Assembly (NCBI GenBank): GCA_019038745.1
Contig: JAHOYV010000031.1
Location: 1 to 56,084 of the forward strand
Source of the DNA: Gemmatimonadales bacterium
GTDB taxonomy: Bacteria > Krumholzibacteriota > Krumholzibacteriia > LZORAL124-64-63
Reading direction: 5' to 3'
DNA: 56,084 bases
Below the pieces are notes generated by a model, which saw nothing but the letters and a program-made list of their open reading frames with translations, was not told the DNA's origin and searched no databases. Below, one piece after another: positions 17,785 to 26,814 of the stretch (the first letter of the stretch is position 1; the number at the start of each line of letters is the position of its first letter). Made by a program: the position numbers and the translations under genes.

Positions 17785-18939
17785 ATGCAGTGGGTAAAGG
17801 CCGGGAACAGAGCTTTGAACACTGCGGTCGGGCGTGTCTTTCTGACCCTCCTGTTTTTGGCCAATGGAGCCGCTTTTGCGCTTGAGGGCCAGGACCCACC
17901 ACGGGAACGAACTCCTGCTGACCGCGTGCCCTGGTTGAGGGATCTGGATTGGCAGACGATTCTGGAGCGGGCCGAATCCGGGAACTCGCCCATATTGATC
18001 GATTTCACTGCTTCCTGGTGCGCCCCCTGCAAGCTTCTCGACGCGATGGTATTCAATGACAGAAAAGTAATTTCCGCCCTGGGTGGCGCGGTCACTTTCC
18101 AGGTGGATATCGACCAGCCGCGTTACCGGGATCTGAAGGAGCGGTTCGACGTTCAGCGCCTACCAACCCTGGTCTGGTGCGATAATACCGGTCGTGAAGT
18201 GGACCGGTTCACTGGTTATCGTTCGGCGGGGGATTTCCTGGTCACCCTGGAAACCTGGCGCGAGGGAAGTGATACCTTCCTGGCGGCCGCAACGCGCCTC
18301 GGTTCACACCCGGATAATCCTGACTTCCTGTTGGATCTTGCCGAACGTTTCAGGCGACGCGGCGCAGATCAGCGGGCTGAGACCCTTTATCGCAGGTTGG
18401 GAAATCTGGTAGACCGGACCGATTACCTGACCTTGGCGCGAGGGCTGTTGGGTCTTGCGGATATCGCCGGTCGAACGGGCAGAAAAAATCTGGGTCGGGA
18501 CTTGGCCCTGCGCACGGCCCGCTTGCTGGGTGACGGAGCCACGGGTGGAACCGAAGGTCTTCGACAGGTAGTAGAATGCCAGGCGGCGCTGGGTGACACG
18601 GCCGGGATGATGGAAACCTGGCGAACCCTGATGCATCTGGACGACCACGACGTGGAAGCTCTGAATGGATTCGCCCGGGCTGCGGTGCAGCAGAAGACGG
18701 AGCTGGACGAGGCGGCCCGGGTAGCTCTTCGTGCGGCGGTCCTGAGCGACCTTGATCCGCTCATGGTCGAAACGTTGGCCGAGTGTTATTTCTGGCAGGG
18801 GAAATACAGACGAGCCATTCGTTGGATTCGAAAATCAATCGAAAAAGCTCCGGACGAAGTTCAGTTCCGCAGCCAGCTGACTCGTTTTGAAAAATCGCTG
18901 GCTGAGGACCCCTACGGATATCGAGGAATCAAGCACTGA
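17785..18939 (+). CDS. Exported thioredoxin-fold protein with TPR domain
   Basis: The 384-residue protein has a signal peptide or anchor (hydrophobic about residues 15-32). A thioredoxin domain (about 50-160) carries the redox-active motif SWCAPCKLL and the cis-Pro region RLPTLVW. An alpha-helical part with TPR-like units (about 170-375) follows. It resembles DsbD-C or thiol:disulfide interchange proteins fused to TPRs, and probably acts in the periplasm on disulfides of envelope proteins. ATG 17785 follows an AGGAAGGA 13 nt upstream; a TTG at 17758 overlapping the glycosyltransferase stop is the alternative. It is likely co-transcribed with the glycosyltransferase. Confidence 0.82.
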   Translation: MQWVKAGNRALNTAVGRVFLTLLFLANGAAFALEGQDPPRERTPADRVPWLRDLDWQTILERAESGNSPILIDFTASWCAPCKLLDAMVFNDRKVISALGGAVTFQVDIDQPRYRDLKERFDVQRLPTLVWCDNTGREVDRFTGYRSAGDFLVTLETWREGSDTFLAAATRLGSHPDNPDFLLDLAERFRRRGADQRAETLYRRLGNLVDRTDYLTLARGLLGLADIAGRTGRKNLGRDLALRTARLLGDGATGGTEGLRQVVECQAALGDTAGMMETWRTLMHLDDHDVEALNGFARAAVQQKTELDEAARVALRAAVLSDLDPLMVETLAECYFWQGKYRRAIRWIRKSIEKAPDEVQFRSQLTRFEKSLAEDPYGYRGIKH

Positions 18940-18975
18940 AAAAAAAGGACCGGAGACGTATAACGTCGCCGGTCC
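18939..18975 (-). terminator. Intrinsic terminator on the minus strand
   Basis: A stem pairs 18947-18959 with 18963-18975 (12 of 13 positions pair, 3-nt loop). On the minus strand it is followed directly by eight T residues (the A-run at 18939-18946). That is the orientation expected for the TolC-adaptor-RND operon, whose last stop is at 19302, leaving a 3' tail of about 330 nt. The T-run overlaps the stop codon of the thioredoxin-TPR gene. Confidence 0.65.
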
Positions 18976-19301
18976 AACGGCATGCCGGTGGGGGATTGGA
19001 GGGAGATACCGACAAACCGCAAATTTGGTAGAACCATGGTCGAACATTCAGCCGAATAACCGAAAACCACAATCCTTACATTTAATAGAATAACTTATTC
19101 TATCCCTGAAAGCAACGGAAAGTTTACTGAAAACTGCCATTAACCCTGAAATTTCATCATATTAGCAGTGTTTTTTGACTATTTGGGCCTGTTTTGTATC
19201 CCGAAAAAGTGACAATTCTGTGGCCCCCCTTAATTGAGTCCCTCCTGGGTCCATTTTTGCTTTCATTAATGCTCGCTAAAGGAATCCGTATTTCTCATCC
19301 T
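18976..19301. other. Intergenic region between convergent genes, with a 19-bp palindrome
   Basis: This 326-bp A/T-rich gap holds no plausible gene. It contains a perfect palindrome at 19085-19103 (9-bp arms around a single C) and several T- and A-runs. On the minus strand it would be the 3' untranslated tail of the RND operon, before the terminator at 18939-18975. Confidence 0.45.
19085..19103. repeat. Perfect 19-bp A/T-rich palindrome
   Basis: ATAGAATAA and TTATTCTAT flank a central C and are exact reverse complements. The dyad looks like an operator for a dimeric helix-turn-helix protein, yet it lies between two convergent genes, where no promoter is expected. As RNA it would form a weak A/U hairpin. 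Confidence 0.45.
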
Positions 19302-22300
19302 TTATTTATTTCCCTGGATCTTCAGCTTGTACAAATAATAGGCTAGGGGAATCACCACAACAGTAAGGACGGTGGACAGCAATGACCCCATCATCAACGA
19401 GATGGCCAGACCCTGGAAGATAGGATCGAAAACCATTACAAAGGAACCGGTGATGACGGTCCCGGCCGTCAAGGCGATCGGCAACAGCCGCACTGCTCCG
19501 GCCTCAATCACAGCTTCCTTGAGTTCGAGTCCATCCCCCAGGCGAGCCTCTATGAAGTCGATCAACAGAACACTGTTCCTTACCATGATTCCAGCCAGGG
19601 CGATCACCCCGATCATGGAGGTGGCGGTGAAAAAGGCACCGAACATTAGATGCCCGGGTATGATGCCCAGGAGGGTCAACGGAATGGGAAGCATCATCAG
19701 GATGGGCACTGTGAAGTTCTGAAACATGGCGACGATCAGGAGATAGATGATCACCAGTACGACGGCAAAGCTGATCCCCAGGTCGCGGAAGACTTCGTAG
19801 GTTATGTGCCATTCGCCATCCCACTTCATGGCATAGGCCTCTTCGGTCAAAGGCTGAGCCGTGGAGAACTGTTGAATTTCTGTTCCGTCGGGAGCCGTCA
19901 ATCCGGCAATTTTCTTCTTCATGTCAAGGATCGCGTAGACGGGAGATTCCAGTTCACCGGCCACGTCCGCGGTGACGTAGATCACCGATTTAAGGTTACG
20001 CCGGTGACGGCTCTTTGGAGCTACCGATTCCTCGACTCGTACCACGTCCGACAGGGGAATCAGCGCCCCGTCCCGACTGTAGACATACAAGTCGTTCAGA
20101 CTCTCTACGCTGGATCGATCGGCGATCGGCAAACGCAGGTTGACGGGCACGGGATCGGCGGACGGATCCAGGTGGACCGACCCACCGTCGTACCCGTTCA
20201 GGGCCACGCCCAGGGTCATGCCGACTTGCTGAGTGCTGACGCCACGAACGGCCGCCCGGTCGGTGTCGACGACGAAATGGTAGCGCGTCTGGTCGTCCTC
20301 GACGAACCAGTCAATGTCAACGACACCGGGGGTCGTCTCGAAAATCTCTTTGATCATCCGCGCAGTTTCAATCCTGCCCTCGAAGGACGGACCGTAAACC
20401 TCGGCAACCAGAGTGGACAGCACCGGGGGTCCGGGCGGAACTTCGACGATCTTCACGGATGCGCCGTACTTGTCGGCAGCCGCCTTGATCGGTCCGCGCA
20501 CGCGTTTGGCCAGGGCATGGCTCTGGTCATCGCGTTGTCCCTTGTCCACCAGGTTAACCTGGATGTCGGCCACGTTGGCGCCCTGTCGCATCATGTAGTG
20601 GCGAACCAGGCCGCTGAAGTTTACCGGAGCGGCGGTGCCGGCATAGACCTGGTAGTCGGTCACCTCCGGCTGGGTGGCAAGGTAGTCGCCGATTTCCCGG
20701 GCCAGTTGGGTAGTGGTTTCCAGAGTGGTACTCTCCGGCGTGTCGATGATGACCTGGAATTCGCTCTTGTTGTCGAAGGGGAGCATCTTGACCTGGACGG
20801 TCCGGGTGACGAACAGGAAGGTCGACGCCACCGTCAGCAGGGCCACGACCACCAGGGCCGTTATGCCCTTGGCCGGAGTTTCCACAAGAGGCCGCACGAA
20901 CCGATTGTACATTTTGTAGATCGGATCCTTGTGCAGGCTGTAGCTGTCGGCTCCCTCGCCTTCCAGTGAACCATCGCCATGCATGTCGTCACGCCAGCGG
21001 GCCTTTGGTTTCAGCAGCCGGATGGCCAGCCAGGGTGAGATGGTCAACGCAACCAGGAGCGAGAAGACCATCGCCAGCGAGGCGCCGATCGGCATGGGAG
21101 CCATGTAGGGACCCATCAGTCCCCGCACGAAGGCCATGGGCATCATCGAAGCGATCACGGTCAGGGTGGCCAGAATGGTCGGGTTGCCCACTTCCTGGAT
21201 CGAGCCGAGTGCGGTCTTCAGCGAGTTGTTGCCCTTGATCTGGAAATGGCGGTGCATGTTCTCGACGATGATGATGGTAGCGTCGATGACTATACCGGTC
21301 ACCAGGATCAGGGCGAACAGCGTCACGCGGTTCAGCGTATAGCCCAGAAGGTAATAAACGAACAGCGTCAGGCTGAAGGTGGTGGGAATGGAAAGGAAGA
21401 TGATTGTCGCCCCTCGCCAGCCCATGGCGAAGAAGACCACCAGTACGGCCAGGAAGATGGCCAGGCCGAGATTGGAAATCAGGCTCGAGGCTTTTTCCTT
21501 GGCGGTGGTGCCGTAGTCCCTGGTGACGGTCACGTTCACATCGCCGGGAATGAGGGTGCCCTTGAGATGGTCCACCTTGCCCAGGATTTCGTTGGCTACC
21601 CGGGTGGCGTCGCTGCCGATGCGTTTGGCCACGGAAATAGTCACAGCAGGGTATTCTGAGCCGACGGGGAACTCGTCGGCGATTCCCTTCTGTTCACCGG
21701 CCGGCCCGACTCCGAAGAAGGAATAGCTGTCGATTTCCCCTGGACCGTCGGAAATTTCGGCTACGTCCATCAGGCGCACGGGACGGCCCCCGAAACTGCC
21801 CACAACCAGGTTGGCCACGTCGTCTGCAGAGCGCAGGAAAGCACCCGTTTCGACGGTGAACTGCTGGTTGTTCACGGCGAATCCGCCTGACGGCAGCTGT
21901 TGGTTCTGCATCTGCAGGGCAGGCAGGATGGAAAGGGTGGTGATGTTGAAGGCAGCCATGCGTTGAGGATCCAGCTGGACCTGCACCGCGCGCCGCCGCC
22001 CGCCGATAATCTCGGTCACCGAGACGTCGGTGATCGACATGATTTCTTTTTTGAGTTCACTCGCCAACTGTCGCAGGTCGTAGCCCTCGTAGTCATCGCT
22101 CCACAGGGTGAGGGTGAGCATGGGCACGTCGTCGATGCTGCGCACCTTGACCAAAGGTGGAGTAATGCCCTGGGGCCAGAGGTCCGAGTTGCAGTACATC
22201 TTGTTGGTAAGCCGGGTGATGGCTTCTTCCATGTCGGTACCGACCAGGAAGCGGGCCGTGGCCATGGCGAAGCTGGGGAAGCTGGAGGTGTAGACGTATT

Positions 22301-22598
22301 CAACGCCTTCGATCTCCCACATCTTCTGCTCCATGGGACGGGCAACGAGGTTCTCGATTTCCTCGGGGCTGGCGCCGGGCATCATTACCATCACGTCGAT
22401 CATGGGCACGACGATCTGGGGTTCTTCCTCGCGGGGAGTCAGGCTCAGTGAGAAGAGGCCCAAGAGCACGGTGGCGATGATCAGCAAGGGAGTGATTTTC
22501 GAGTTGATGAAACTCCGGGCCAGATTTGTTGCTCCGCTGTACTTGGGCAACTCCTCGTTAACAGGTCCATCCTGGTTTCGGTTCAGATTCTGGTCCAT
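19302..22598 (-). CDS. RND-family efflux pump inner-membrane permease
   Basis: The 1098-residue protein has the full RND architecture: TM1 near residues 37-55 followed by TPREEEPQI, a first periplasmic loop, TM2-6, an enlarged cytosolic loop (about 530-575), a second periplasmic loop and TM8-12 at the C-terminus. The TM4 proton-relay motif reads GIVIDATIIIVEN, with one Asp and Ala in place of the second, as in heavy-metal (CusA-type) pumps rather than drug pumps (DD). It is the last gene of an operon with adaptor and outer-membrane channel; its ATG lies one base after the adaptor stop. The substrate is unproven. Confidence 0.92.
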   Translation of the reverse strand: MDQNLNRNQDGPVNEELPKYSGATNLARSFINSKITPLLIIATVLLGLFSLSLTPREEEPQIVVPMIDVMVMMPGASPEEIENLVARPMEQKMWEIEGVEYVYTSSFPSFAMATARFLVGTDMEEAITRLTNKMYCNSDLWPQGITPPLVKVRSIDDVPMLTLTLWSDDYEGYDLRQLASELKKEIMSITDVSVTEIIGGRRRAVQVQLDPQRMAAFNITTLSILPALQMQNQQLPSGGFAVNNQQFTVETGAFLRSADDVANLVVGSFGGRPVRLMDVAEISDGPGEIDSYSFFGVGPAGEQKGIADEFPVGSEYPAVTISVAKRIGSDATRVANEILGKVDHLKGTLIPGDVNVTVTRDYGTTAKEKASSLISNLGLAIFLAVLVVFFAMGWRGATIIFLSIPTTFSLTLFVYYLLGYTLNRVTLFALILVTGIVIDATIIIVENMHRHFQIKGNNSLKTALGSIQEVGNPTILATLTVIASMMPMAFVRGLMGPYMAPMPIGASLAMVFSLLVALTISPWLAIRLLKPKARWRDDMHGDGSLEGEGADSYSLHKDPIYKMYNRFVRPLVETPAKGITALVVVALLTVASTFLFVTRTVQVKMLPFDNKSEFQVIIDTPESTTLETTTQLAREIGDYLATQPEVTDYQVYAGTAAPVNFSGLVRHYMMRQGANVADIQVNLVDKGQRDDQSHALAKRVRGPIKAAADKYGASVKIVEVPPGPPVLSTLVAEVYGPSFEGRIETARMIKEIFETTPGVVDIDWFVEDDQTRYHFVVDTDRAAVRGVSTQQVGMTLGVALNGYDGGSVHLDPSADPVPVNLRLPIADRSSVESLNDLYVYSRDGALIPLSDVVRVEESVAPKSRHRRNLKSVIYVTADVAGELESPVYAILDMKKKIAGLTAPDGTEIQQFSTAQPLTEEAYAMKWDGEWHITYEVFRDLGISFAVVLVIIYLLIVAMFQNFTVPILMMLPIPLTLLGIIPGHLMFGAFFTATSMIGVIALAGIMVRNSVLLIDFIEARLGDGLELKEAVIEAGAVRLLPIALTAGTVITGSFVMVFDPIFQGLAISLMMGSLLSTVLTVVVIPLAYYLYKLKIQGNK

Positions 22599-22599
22599 T

Positions 22600-23685
22600 T
22601 CAGTTCACCACCCTGTCGCCCTCGCTCAGGGGCTGGTCTGCTGAAAGAACTAGGGTCTCCTCTCCAGTCATACCGGAGAGAACTTCCACGAAGTCGCCCT
22701 GGGGACGGCCCAGTCGAACCCAGCGCAGGGCCGCAATCCGATCAGGGCCGACGATCCAGATACCGGTCAACTGTCCGCGGTTGATCACGGCTTCCTTCGG
22801 TACCAGGATAGCCTGACGATTACCGACTGGGATCGTCATGCGGGCAAACATGCCGCTTTTTATGCGACCGTCGGGATTATCCAGGTAGGCCTCCACATCA
22901 TAGGTGCGGCTGCCGGGATTGGCGGTGGGGATGACCCTCGCCAGCTCGGCCTGGAAAACGGCACTCCCAAGGGAGGAAATTTCAATGGTGACCGAATGGC
23001 CGGCAGCGATGCTGGAGACGTCCTTCTCTCCGACATGAGCGATAACCTTGACGCGGTCGGTTTGTTCCAGGATCAGCAGCGGCATACCGGGATTGGCCAT
23101 GTTCCCCTGCTCGATCATCTTGCGGGCGACTACCCCATCAACAGGAGCGGTGATGTCCAGGTAGCTGAGGTGAGCATTCACCTCGGCCAGGCCGGCCTTG
23201 GCCATTTCGAGCCCGGCCTTCGCTTGTTCCCGGCCGGTCAAAACGTCGTCCAACTGGGCCTTGGAGACGGACTTCTCCGCATACAAATTCTCGAAGCGAC
23301 CCGCCATTTTTTCCGCGTTGTCCAGCACAGCTTTTGCCGCGGCGATACCCGCCTTGGCCTGCCTCTTCTTGGCCAGCAGGTCCGTGTCGTCGACGCTCAA
23401 TAACCGGTCGCCCTCGGCAATAGTCTGACCTTCTACGACATGGATCTTTTTAACCCAGCCCATCATTCGGGTGGAGACCGTTACGCTGGTATCGGCCTCC
23501 AGGCTGCCGGTGGCCGTTACCACCATGGGGATCAAGGTCCGGCTGGCATCGGCCGTTCGGCAGGCGATGTTCCTGACCGGGGCCTCCTCGGTTTCCGGTC
23601 CGGATCCGCAGCCGGCGATCAGCAGCAAAGTGGCCGGAATTATCAGCATCAGGCCCGTGGTTCTGTTGTTATTCAAGAAAGCCAT
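22600..23685 (-). CDS. RND efflux periplasmic adaptor lipoprotein (membrane fusion protein)
   Basis: The 361-residue protein has a lipoprotein signal peptide with lipobox LIAGC (Cys26). The membrane-fusion core follows: barrel-sandwich half-motif VKKIHVVEGQTIAEGDRLLSV, an alpha-hairpin (about 95-155), the second lipoyl half ITAPVDGVVARKMIEQG, a beta-barrel and a membrane-proximal domain ending near SLPEGDRVVN-like sequence. It bridges the RND permease and the TolC channel. AGGAGG 9 nt before ATG 23685 decides the start; the frame runs eight codons further. It sits between the channel gene (23 bp) and the permease gene (1 bp). Confidence 0.92.
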   Translation of the reverse strand: MAFLNNNRTTGLMLIIPATLLLIAGCGSGPETEEAPVRNIACRTADASRTLIPMVVTATGSLEADTSVTVSTRMMGWVKKIHVVEGQTIAEGDRLLSVDDTDLLAKKRQAKAGIAAAKAVLDNAEKMAGRFENLYAEKSVSKAQLDDVLTGREQAKAGLEMAKAGLAEVNAHLSYLDITAPVDGVVARKMIEQGNMANPGMPLLILEQTDRVKVIAHVGEKDVSSIAAGHSVTIEISSLGSAVFQAELARVIPTANPGSRTYDVEAYLDNPDGRIKSGMFARMTIPVGNRQAILVPKEAVINRGQLTGIWIVGPDRIAALRWVRLGRPQGDFVEVLSGMTGEETLVLSADQPLSEGDRVVN

Positions 23686-23708
23686 GGCAGGCGTCCTCCT
23701 GTTGATCA

Positions 23709-25208
23709 CTATTCCGCGTCAGCGGGGTTTTCGTGGCTGATTTGAGCGGACCCGTCAGTGGATCCGAAAGATGAGCTCCCGGCTCCGGAGAACTCGAGAT
23801 TGGCCAGGCCCAGGTTGAAGTCGTGACGGGACTGGACCAAGTTGCCTTCGGCCATAGTGGCGGCCGCTTGCGTGTCCAGCAGGTCGACCATGCCGGCTAA
23901 GCCTTCGCGATACTGGTTGGTGACGATACGCAGGCTTTCCCGGGCCGCGATCACGGCTTCTTCGGCCACTTGCACCATTTCCCTGGCGGCGTTGGCTTCC
24001 AGCCAGGCTTGCCGGAACTGGACCCCGGCTTGCCGGGACTCGAAGTCGGCCATGTGGCGGGCTGCGCGGTGTTGGGCCTTGGCCTTCTTGATCTCACCAA
24101 GATTACCGACACCGAAACCCATGGTTGCGTAAACACCCAGCGACCAACTTTTGGCGTTGGTGCCGAAGGGGTCTTCCAGGTCGAAATAATCGCGTTGCAA
24201 ACTTAGATTCACGTGAGGCAATACGGCTCCACGAGCCACACCCACCATCTTGCCGGCGGCCTTTGCTTCCTCGAGTCTGGCCAACAGGTCGCTTCGGCCG
24301 GTCGTGGAGGCCGGGCCGGGATCAGCCCAGTCTTCATTGGCCAGGACCTCCGACTCGTCGGCATCGACCGACAGTGGCAATTCACTGTTCACCGCGGTCA
24401 GCAATTTGATGTGTTCACCGGCAATGGCCACGTAATTGCGGGTCTCGATCAGCTTCTGCTTCAGGCCGCTCAAGTAGACCTTGGCCTGGAGAAGATCAGC
24501 CTCGGTGGCCATCTCGTTGTCCACCATGGATTGGGCCTGGCGCACATGACCTTCGGCTGAAGCTACGGCAGTTTCCATGACCCGGGTGAAGGTCAAGGCC
24601 AACTTCAGGCCTTCGTAGGCCTGGTGGCCGTGAAAGCGGATCGATTCGGCGGCGCGCTGGTGTTTGTAGGCAGCGGCGCGGCCGGCTGCATCGGCGGCTT
24701 GCTTGCCGTAATAACCCATGCCTCCGTTGAAAATCGGCTGCAGGAGCTGTAGGCGGGTAATAAAATTGTCGGTCTGTCCGGGGTTGTTCAGTAGATCGGG
24801 ATGGAAGTCCATCTGCGTGACGGAACGGTTCTGCAATTTGAATCCGAAACTGCTGAGGGCATCATCAGAGCGAAGGAAAAATTCGCTCAGTTGGACTTGG
24901 GGCAGGAACCCACGCCAAGCGCCCAGGGCCTCAGCGTTCGCGGCGTCTTTCATGGCCCCCGAGGCGGCGAGCATCTCGTTGCCTTCCAGCGCGGCGGCGA
25001 TGACCTTTGCCCGAGTGACGAACAGGGTGTCTCCCCGAACAATTCCGATTCGGGTATCTCGTGTGTGGGCGACAACCGGTTCGCTTGTGCCAGCTATGGC
25101 CGGAGCGGCGGGCAAGAATGGGATGGCCAAGATTATGGCAAAAGCTATTATGGCCATTACGATAGCCAAGACAATGGGTGGCGTCTCGGTTATTATGATG
25201 CGGTTCAT
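23709..25208 (-). CDS. TolC-family outer-membrane efflux channel
   Basis: The 499-residue protein starts with a long hydrophobic signal peptide (about residues 10-40, ending PAIAG). Two repeated outer-membrane efflux protein (OEP) units follow, rich in long Ala/Gln helices, with the typical ANEQLLQAKVYLSGLKQ-like and YREGLAGMVDLLDTQAA segments near residues 210-250 and 430-450. It forms the trimeric outer-membrane tunnel of the efflux system encoded downstream. It is the first gene of the channel-adaptor-permease operon, with GGGAGGG 7 nt before its ATG. It is divergent from ispH. Confidence 0.9.
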   Translation of the reverse strand: MNRIIITETPPIVLAIVMAIIAFAIILAIPFLPAAPAIAGTSEPVVAHTRDTRIGIVRGDTLFVTRAKVIAAALEGNEMLAASGAMKDAANAEALGAWRGFLPQVQLSEFFLRSDDALSSFGFKLQNRSVTQMDFHPDLLNNPGQTDNFITRLQLLQPIFNGGMGYYGKQAADAAGRAAAYKHQRAAESIRFHGHQAYEGLKLALTFTRVMETAVASAEGHVRQAQSMVDNEMATEADLLQAKVYLSGLKQKLIETRNYVAIAGEHIKLLTAVNSELPLSVDADESEVLANEDWADPGPASTTGRSDLLARLEEAKAAGKMVGVARGAVLPHVNLSLQRDYFDLEDPFGTNAKSWSLGVYATMGFGVGNLGEIKKAKAQHRAARHMADFESRQAGVQFRQAWLEANAAREMVQVAEEAVIAARESLRIVTNQYREGLAGMVDLLDTQAAATMAEGNLVQSRHDFNLGLANLEFSGAGSSSFGSTDGSAQISHENPADAE

Positions 25209-25356
25209 GGACCAACCCTCCCAAGGGTTCTTCGAGCAAGTTTCAGGTTAATTATGTTTACGGTTGCGCATACCCGAATATTATTTACCTGGCATATAAT
25301 AGGACGTGTTTTCCACTTGTCAAGGATTTGGTTGTTTCAGCAAAGAGGCGGAACAG
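25209..25356. promoter_or_regulatory. Divergent promoter region, efflux operon and ispH
   Basis: The 148-bp gap between the divergent tolC-like gene and ispH must hold both promoters. On the plus strand a perfect TATAAT is present at 25295-25300, 57 nt before the ispH ATG. No good -35 lies at the right distance (TTGCGC at 25264 is too far), so only the -10 is suggestive. Confidence 0.35.
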
Positions 25357-26316
25357 ATGACGCAACCCCAAAGCCGTAAACTGTTGATTGTCAATCCACG
25401 AGGATTCTGTGCTGGCGTTGAACGGGCCATCGAAGTGGTGGAACGCCTTCTGGCCGGCCACGGATCCCCTATATATGTCAGGCGGGAAATTGTCCACAAC
25501 CGTGCCGTGGTGGAGGATTTTCTCTCCCGCGGTGTAATTTTTGTTGAGGAATTGAACGAGGTTCCAGACGGCAAGATGGTGGTATTCAGCGCACACGGGG
25601 TGTCGCCTGCCGTTTGGGCGGAGGCCTCCCAGCGGGGGCTTAAGGTCGTAGACGCCACTTGTCCCCTGGTCACCAAGGTGCATCAGGAAGTAATTCGCCA
25701 CGTAGCCGCGGGCAACGAACTGGTTCTCATAGGGCATGCGGGACACGACGAAGTTCTCGGTACCATGGGCGAGGCTCCCGGTCGGATTGCACTCGTTACA
25801 GGCGTGGCTGATGTGGCGAAACTGGACTTCATTTCCGGCTCCCAAGTGGCTTACGTTTGTCAAACAACGTTGAGCGTGGATGAGACTTCCGAGATTGTTA
25901 CCGCCCTGCGGGCCCGCTTTCCGGGCTTGATTGCGCCGCTGAAAAGCGATATCTGCTACGCCACCCAGAATCGCCAAGACGCGGTCAAGGAGTTGGTAAA
26001 GTCCGGAATCGGACACTTGCTCGTGGTAGGCTCGCAGTCCAGCAGCAACAGCCGCCGTCTGTGCGAGGTAGCGGAGAAAATGGGAGTCCGAGCCAGGCTG
26101 ATCGATGGGCCCGATGACCTTGATCTGAAGGAATTGGTTGGGATTCCTATCCTGGGGCTGACCGCTGGAGCATCGGCTCCAGAGCATCTGGTTCAGGCCG
26201 TAAAGAGTCTCCTGGCTCAGGCTGGTTGGCCTGCGGAGGAGAAAATTACCTTGGAAGAGAACGTCAAATTCCAGTTGCCGGCGGAGTTGCTGGGCCAAGA
26301 GCCGTTCGGTAAATAG
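25357..26316 (+). CDS. ispH: 4-hydroxy-3-methylbut-2-enyl diphosphate reductase
   Basis: The 319-residue protein matches IspH (LytB), the last step of the methylerythritol phosphate isoprenoid pathway, which makes IPP and DMAPP using a 4Fe-4S cluster. The three cluster cysteines are in NPRGFCAGV (about 16), VDATCPLVTKVH (about 100) and DICYATQNRQ (about 205). The catalytic Glu lies in TTLSVDET, and HAGHDEVLGTMGE and SSNSRRLCEVA are also conserved. ATG 25357 follows AGAGGCGG; an upstream in-frame GTG at 25306 lacks a site. It uses the ordinary bacterial MEP route. Confidence 0.96.
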   Translation: MTQPQSRKLLIVNPRGFCAGVERAIEVVERLLAGHGSPIYVRREIVHNRAVVEDFLSRGVIFVEELNEVPDGKMVVFSAHGVSPAVWAEASQRGLKVVDATCPLVTKVHQEVIRHVAAGNELVLIGHAGHDEVLGTMGEAPGRIALVTGVADVAKLDFISGSQVAYVCQTTLSVDETSEIVTALRARFPGLIAPLKSDICYATQNRQDAVKELVKSGIGHLLVVGSQSSSNSRRLCEVAEKMGVRARLIDGPDDLDLKELVGIPILGLTAGASAPEHLVQAVKSLLAQAGWPAEEKITLEENVKFQLPAELLGQEPFGK

Positions 26317-26342
26317 TTAATAAGCTTTGAATAAAGTTAATT

Positions 26343-26371
26343 TTGACTATAAGAGATAATAGTATTATCCT
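26343..26371 (+). promoter_or_regulatory. Sigma-70-like promoter of the arsR-type gene
   Basis: TTGACT at 26343-26348 and TATCCT at 26366-26371 are separated by exactly 17 nt. The -10 is about 78 nt before the regulator's ATG. A palindrome lies in the spacer and overlaps the -10 (next entry), as in self-repressed ArsR-family genes. Confidence 0.6.
26355..26369. promoter_or_regulatory. Candidate ArsR-type operator palindrome
   Basis: GATAATA and TATTATC flank a central G, a perfect 15-bp dyad. It covers the promoter spacer and the first four bases of the -10. A dimeric winged-helix repressor bound here would block RNA polymerase. Binding by the gene product is inferred from position only. Confidence 0.5.
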
Positions 26372-26448
26372 GTTTGCAGATAGACAACTCGGTCGCTGAT
26401 GGCCGGAGCGTCGTTTTTTCGCACCTAAAAGAAAATTCAGAGGTTGAA

Positions 26449-26784
26449 ATGGAAAAGAAACTCTACGAGATGCAGGCGGAACTCTGCAAGACTCTTTCCA
26501 ACCCGAAAAGGCTGGAAATCCTGGATATTCTTAAGGAACGTGATGAAATTTCGGTGAATAATCTGGCCGATATTTTGGAGATTCCCAAGGCGAACACGTC
26601 CCAGCACTTGGCTGTTTTGCGGCAGGCCGGAGTGGTTAACACGCGCAAGGACGGGATCAACGTCTATTATAGTTTACGCTCCGATAAGATATCCAAGGCG
26701 TGTTCTTTAACCCGGCAGATTCTGCTGGAGCGCCTGGAGGACCAGGTTAATCTTTCGGATTTGATTCGCAAGACAGGGGAATAA
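26449..26784 (+). CDS. ArsR-family winged-helix transcriptional repressor
   Basis: The 111-residue protein has the ArsR/SmtB winged-helix fold: LCKTLSNPKRLEILDIL, then the recognition helix region ISVNNLADILEIPKANTSQHLAVLRQAGVV and the wing NTRKDGINVYYSL. No CxC metal motif typical of arsenic or cadmium sensors is present in the recognition helix. The only cysteines are Cys12 near the start and one at about 85, so the inducer may not be a metal. ATG 26449 with AGAGG upstream is preferred to the frame's earlier ATG at 26374. A dyad in its own promoter suggests autorepression; the nearby efflux operon is a possible target. Confidence 0.88.
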   Translation: MEKKLYEMQAELCKTLSNPKRLEILDILKERDEISVNNLADILEIPKANTSQHLAVLRQAGVVNTRKDGINVYYSLRSDKISKACSLTRQILLERLEDQVNLSDLIRKTGE

Positions 26785-26805
26785 GCCTGCTCAGGCATCT
26801 TTTTT
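26785..26805 (+). terminator. Intrinsic terminator after the arsR-type gene
   Basis: GCCTG (26785-26789) pairs with CAGGC (26792-26796), followed by AT and six T residues. The stem is short, but position and T-run fit. It ends 10 bp before the convergent yhaN-like stop. Confidence 0.55.
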
Positions 26806-26814
26806 CCACCTGTG

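Noticed and set aside
19650-20969. 439-codon open frame on the plus strand
   Set aside because: It is antisense to the RND permease, whose full-length family match is certain; long mirror frames are common at this base composition.
25264-25300. TTGCGC/TATAAT promoter for ispH
   Set aside because: The spacing of 25 nt is too long for a sigma-70 promoter, so only the -10 match was kept as a weak hint.
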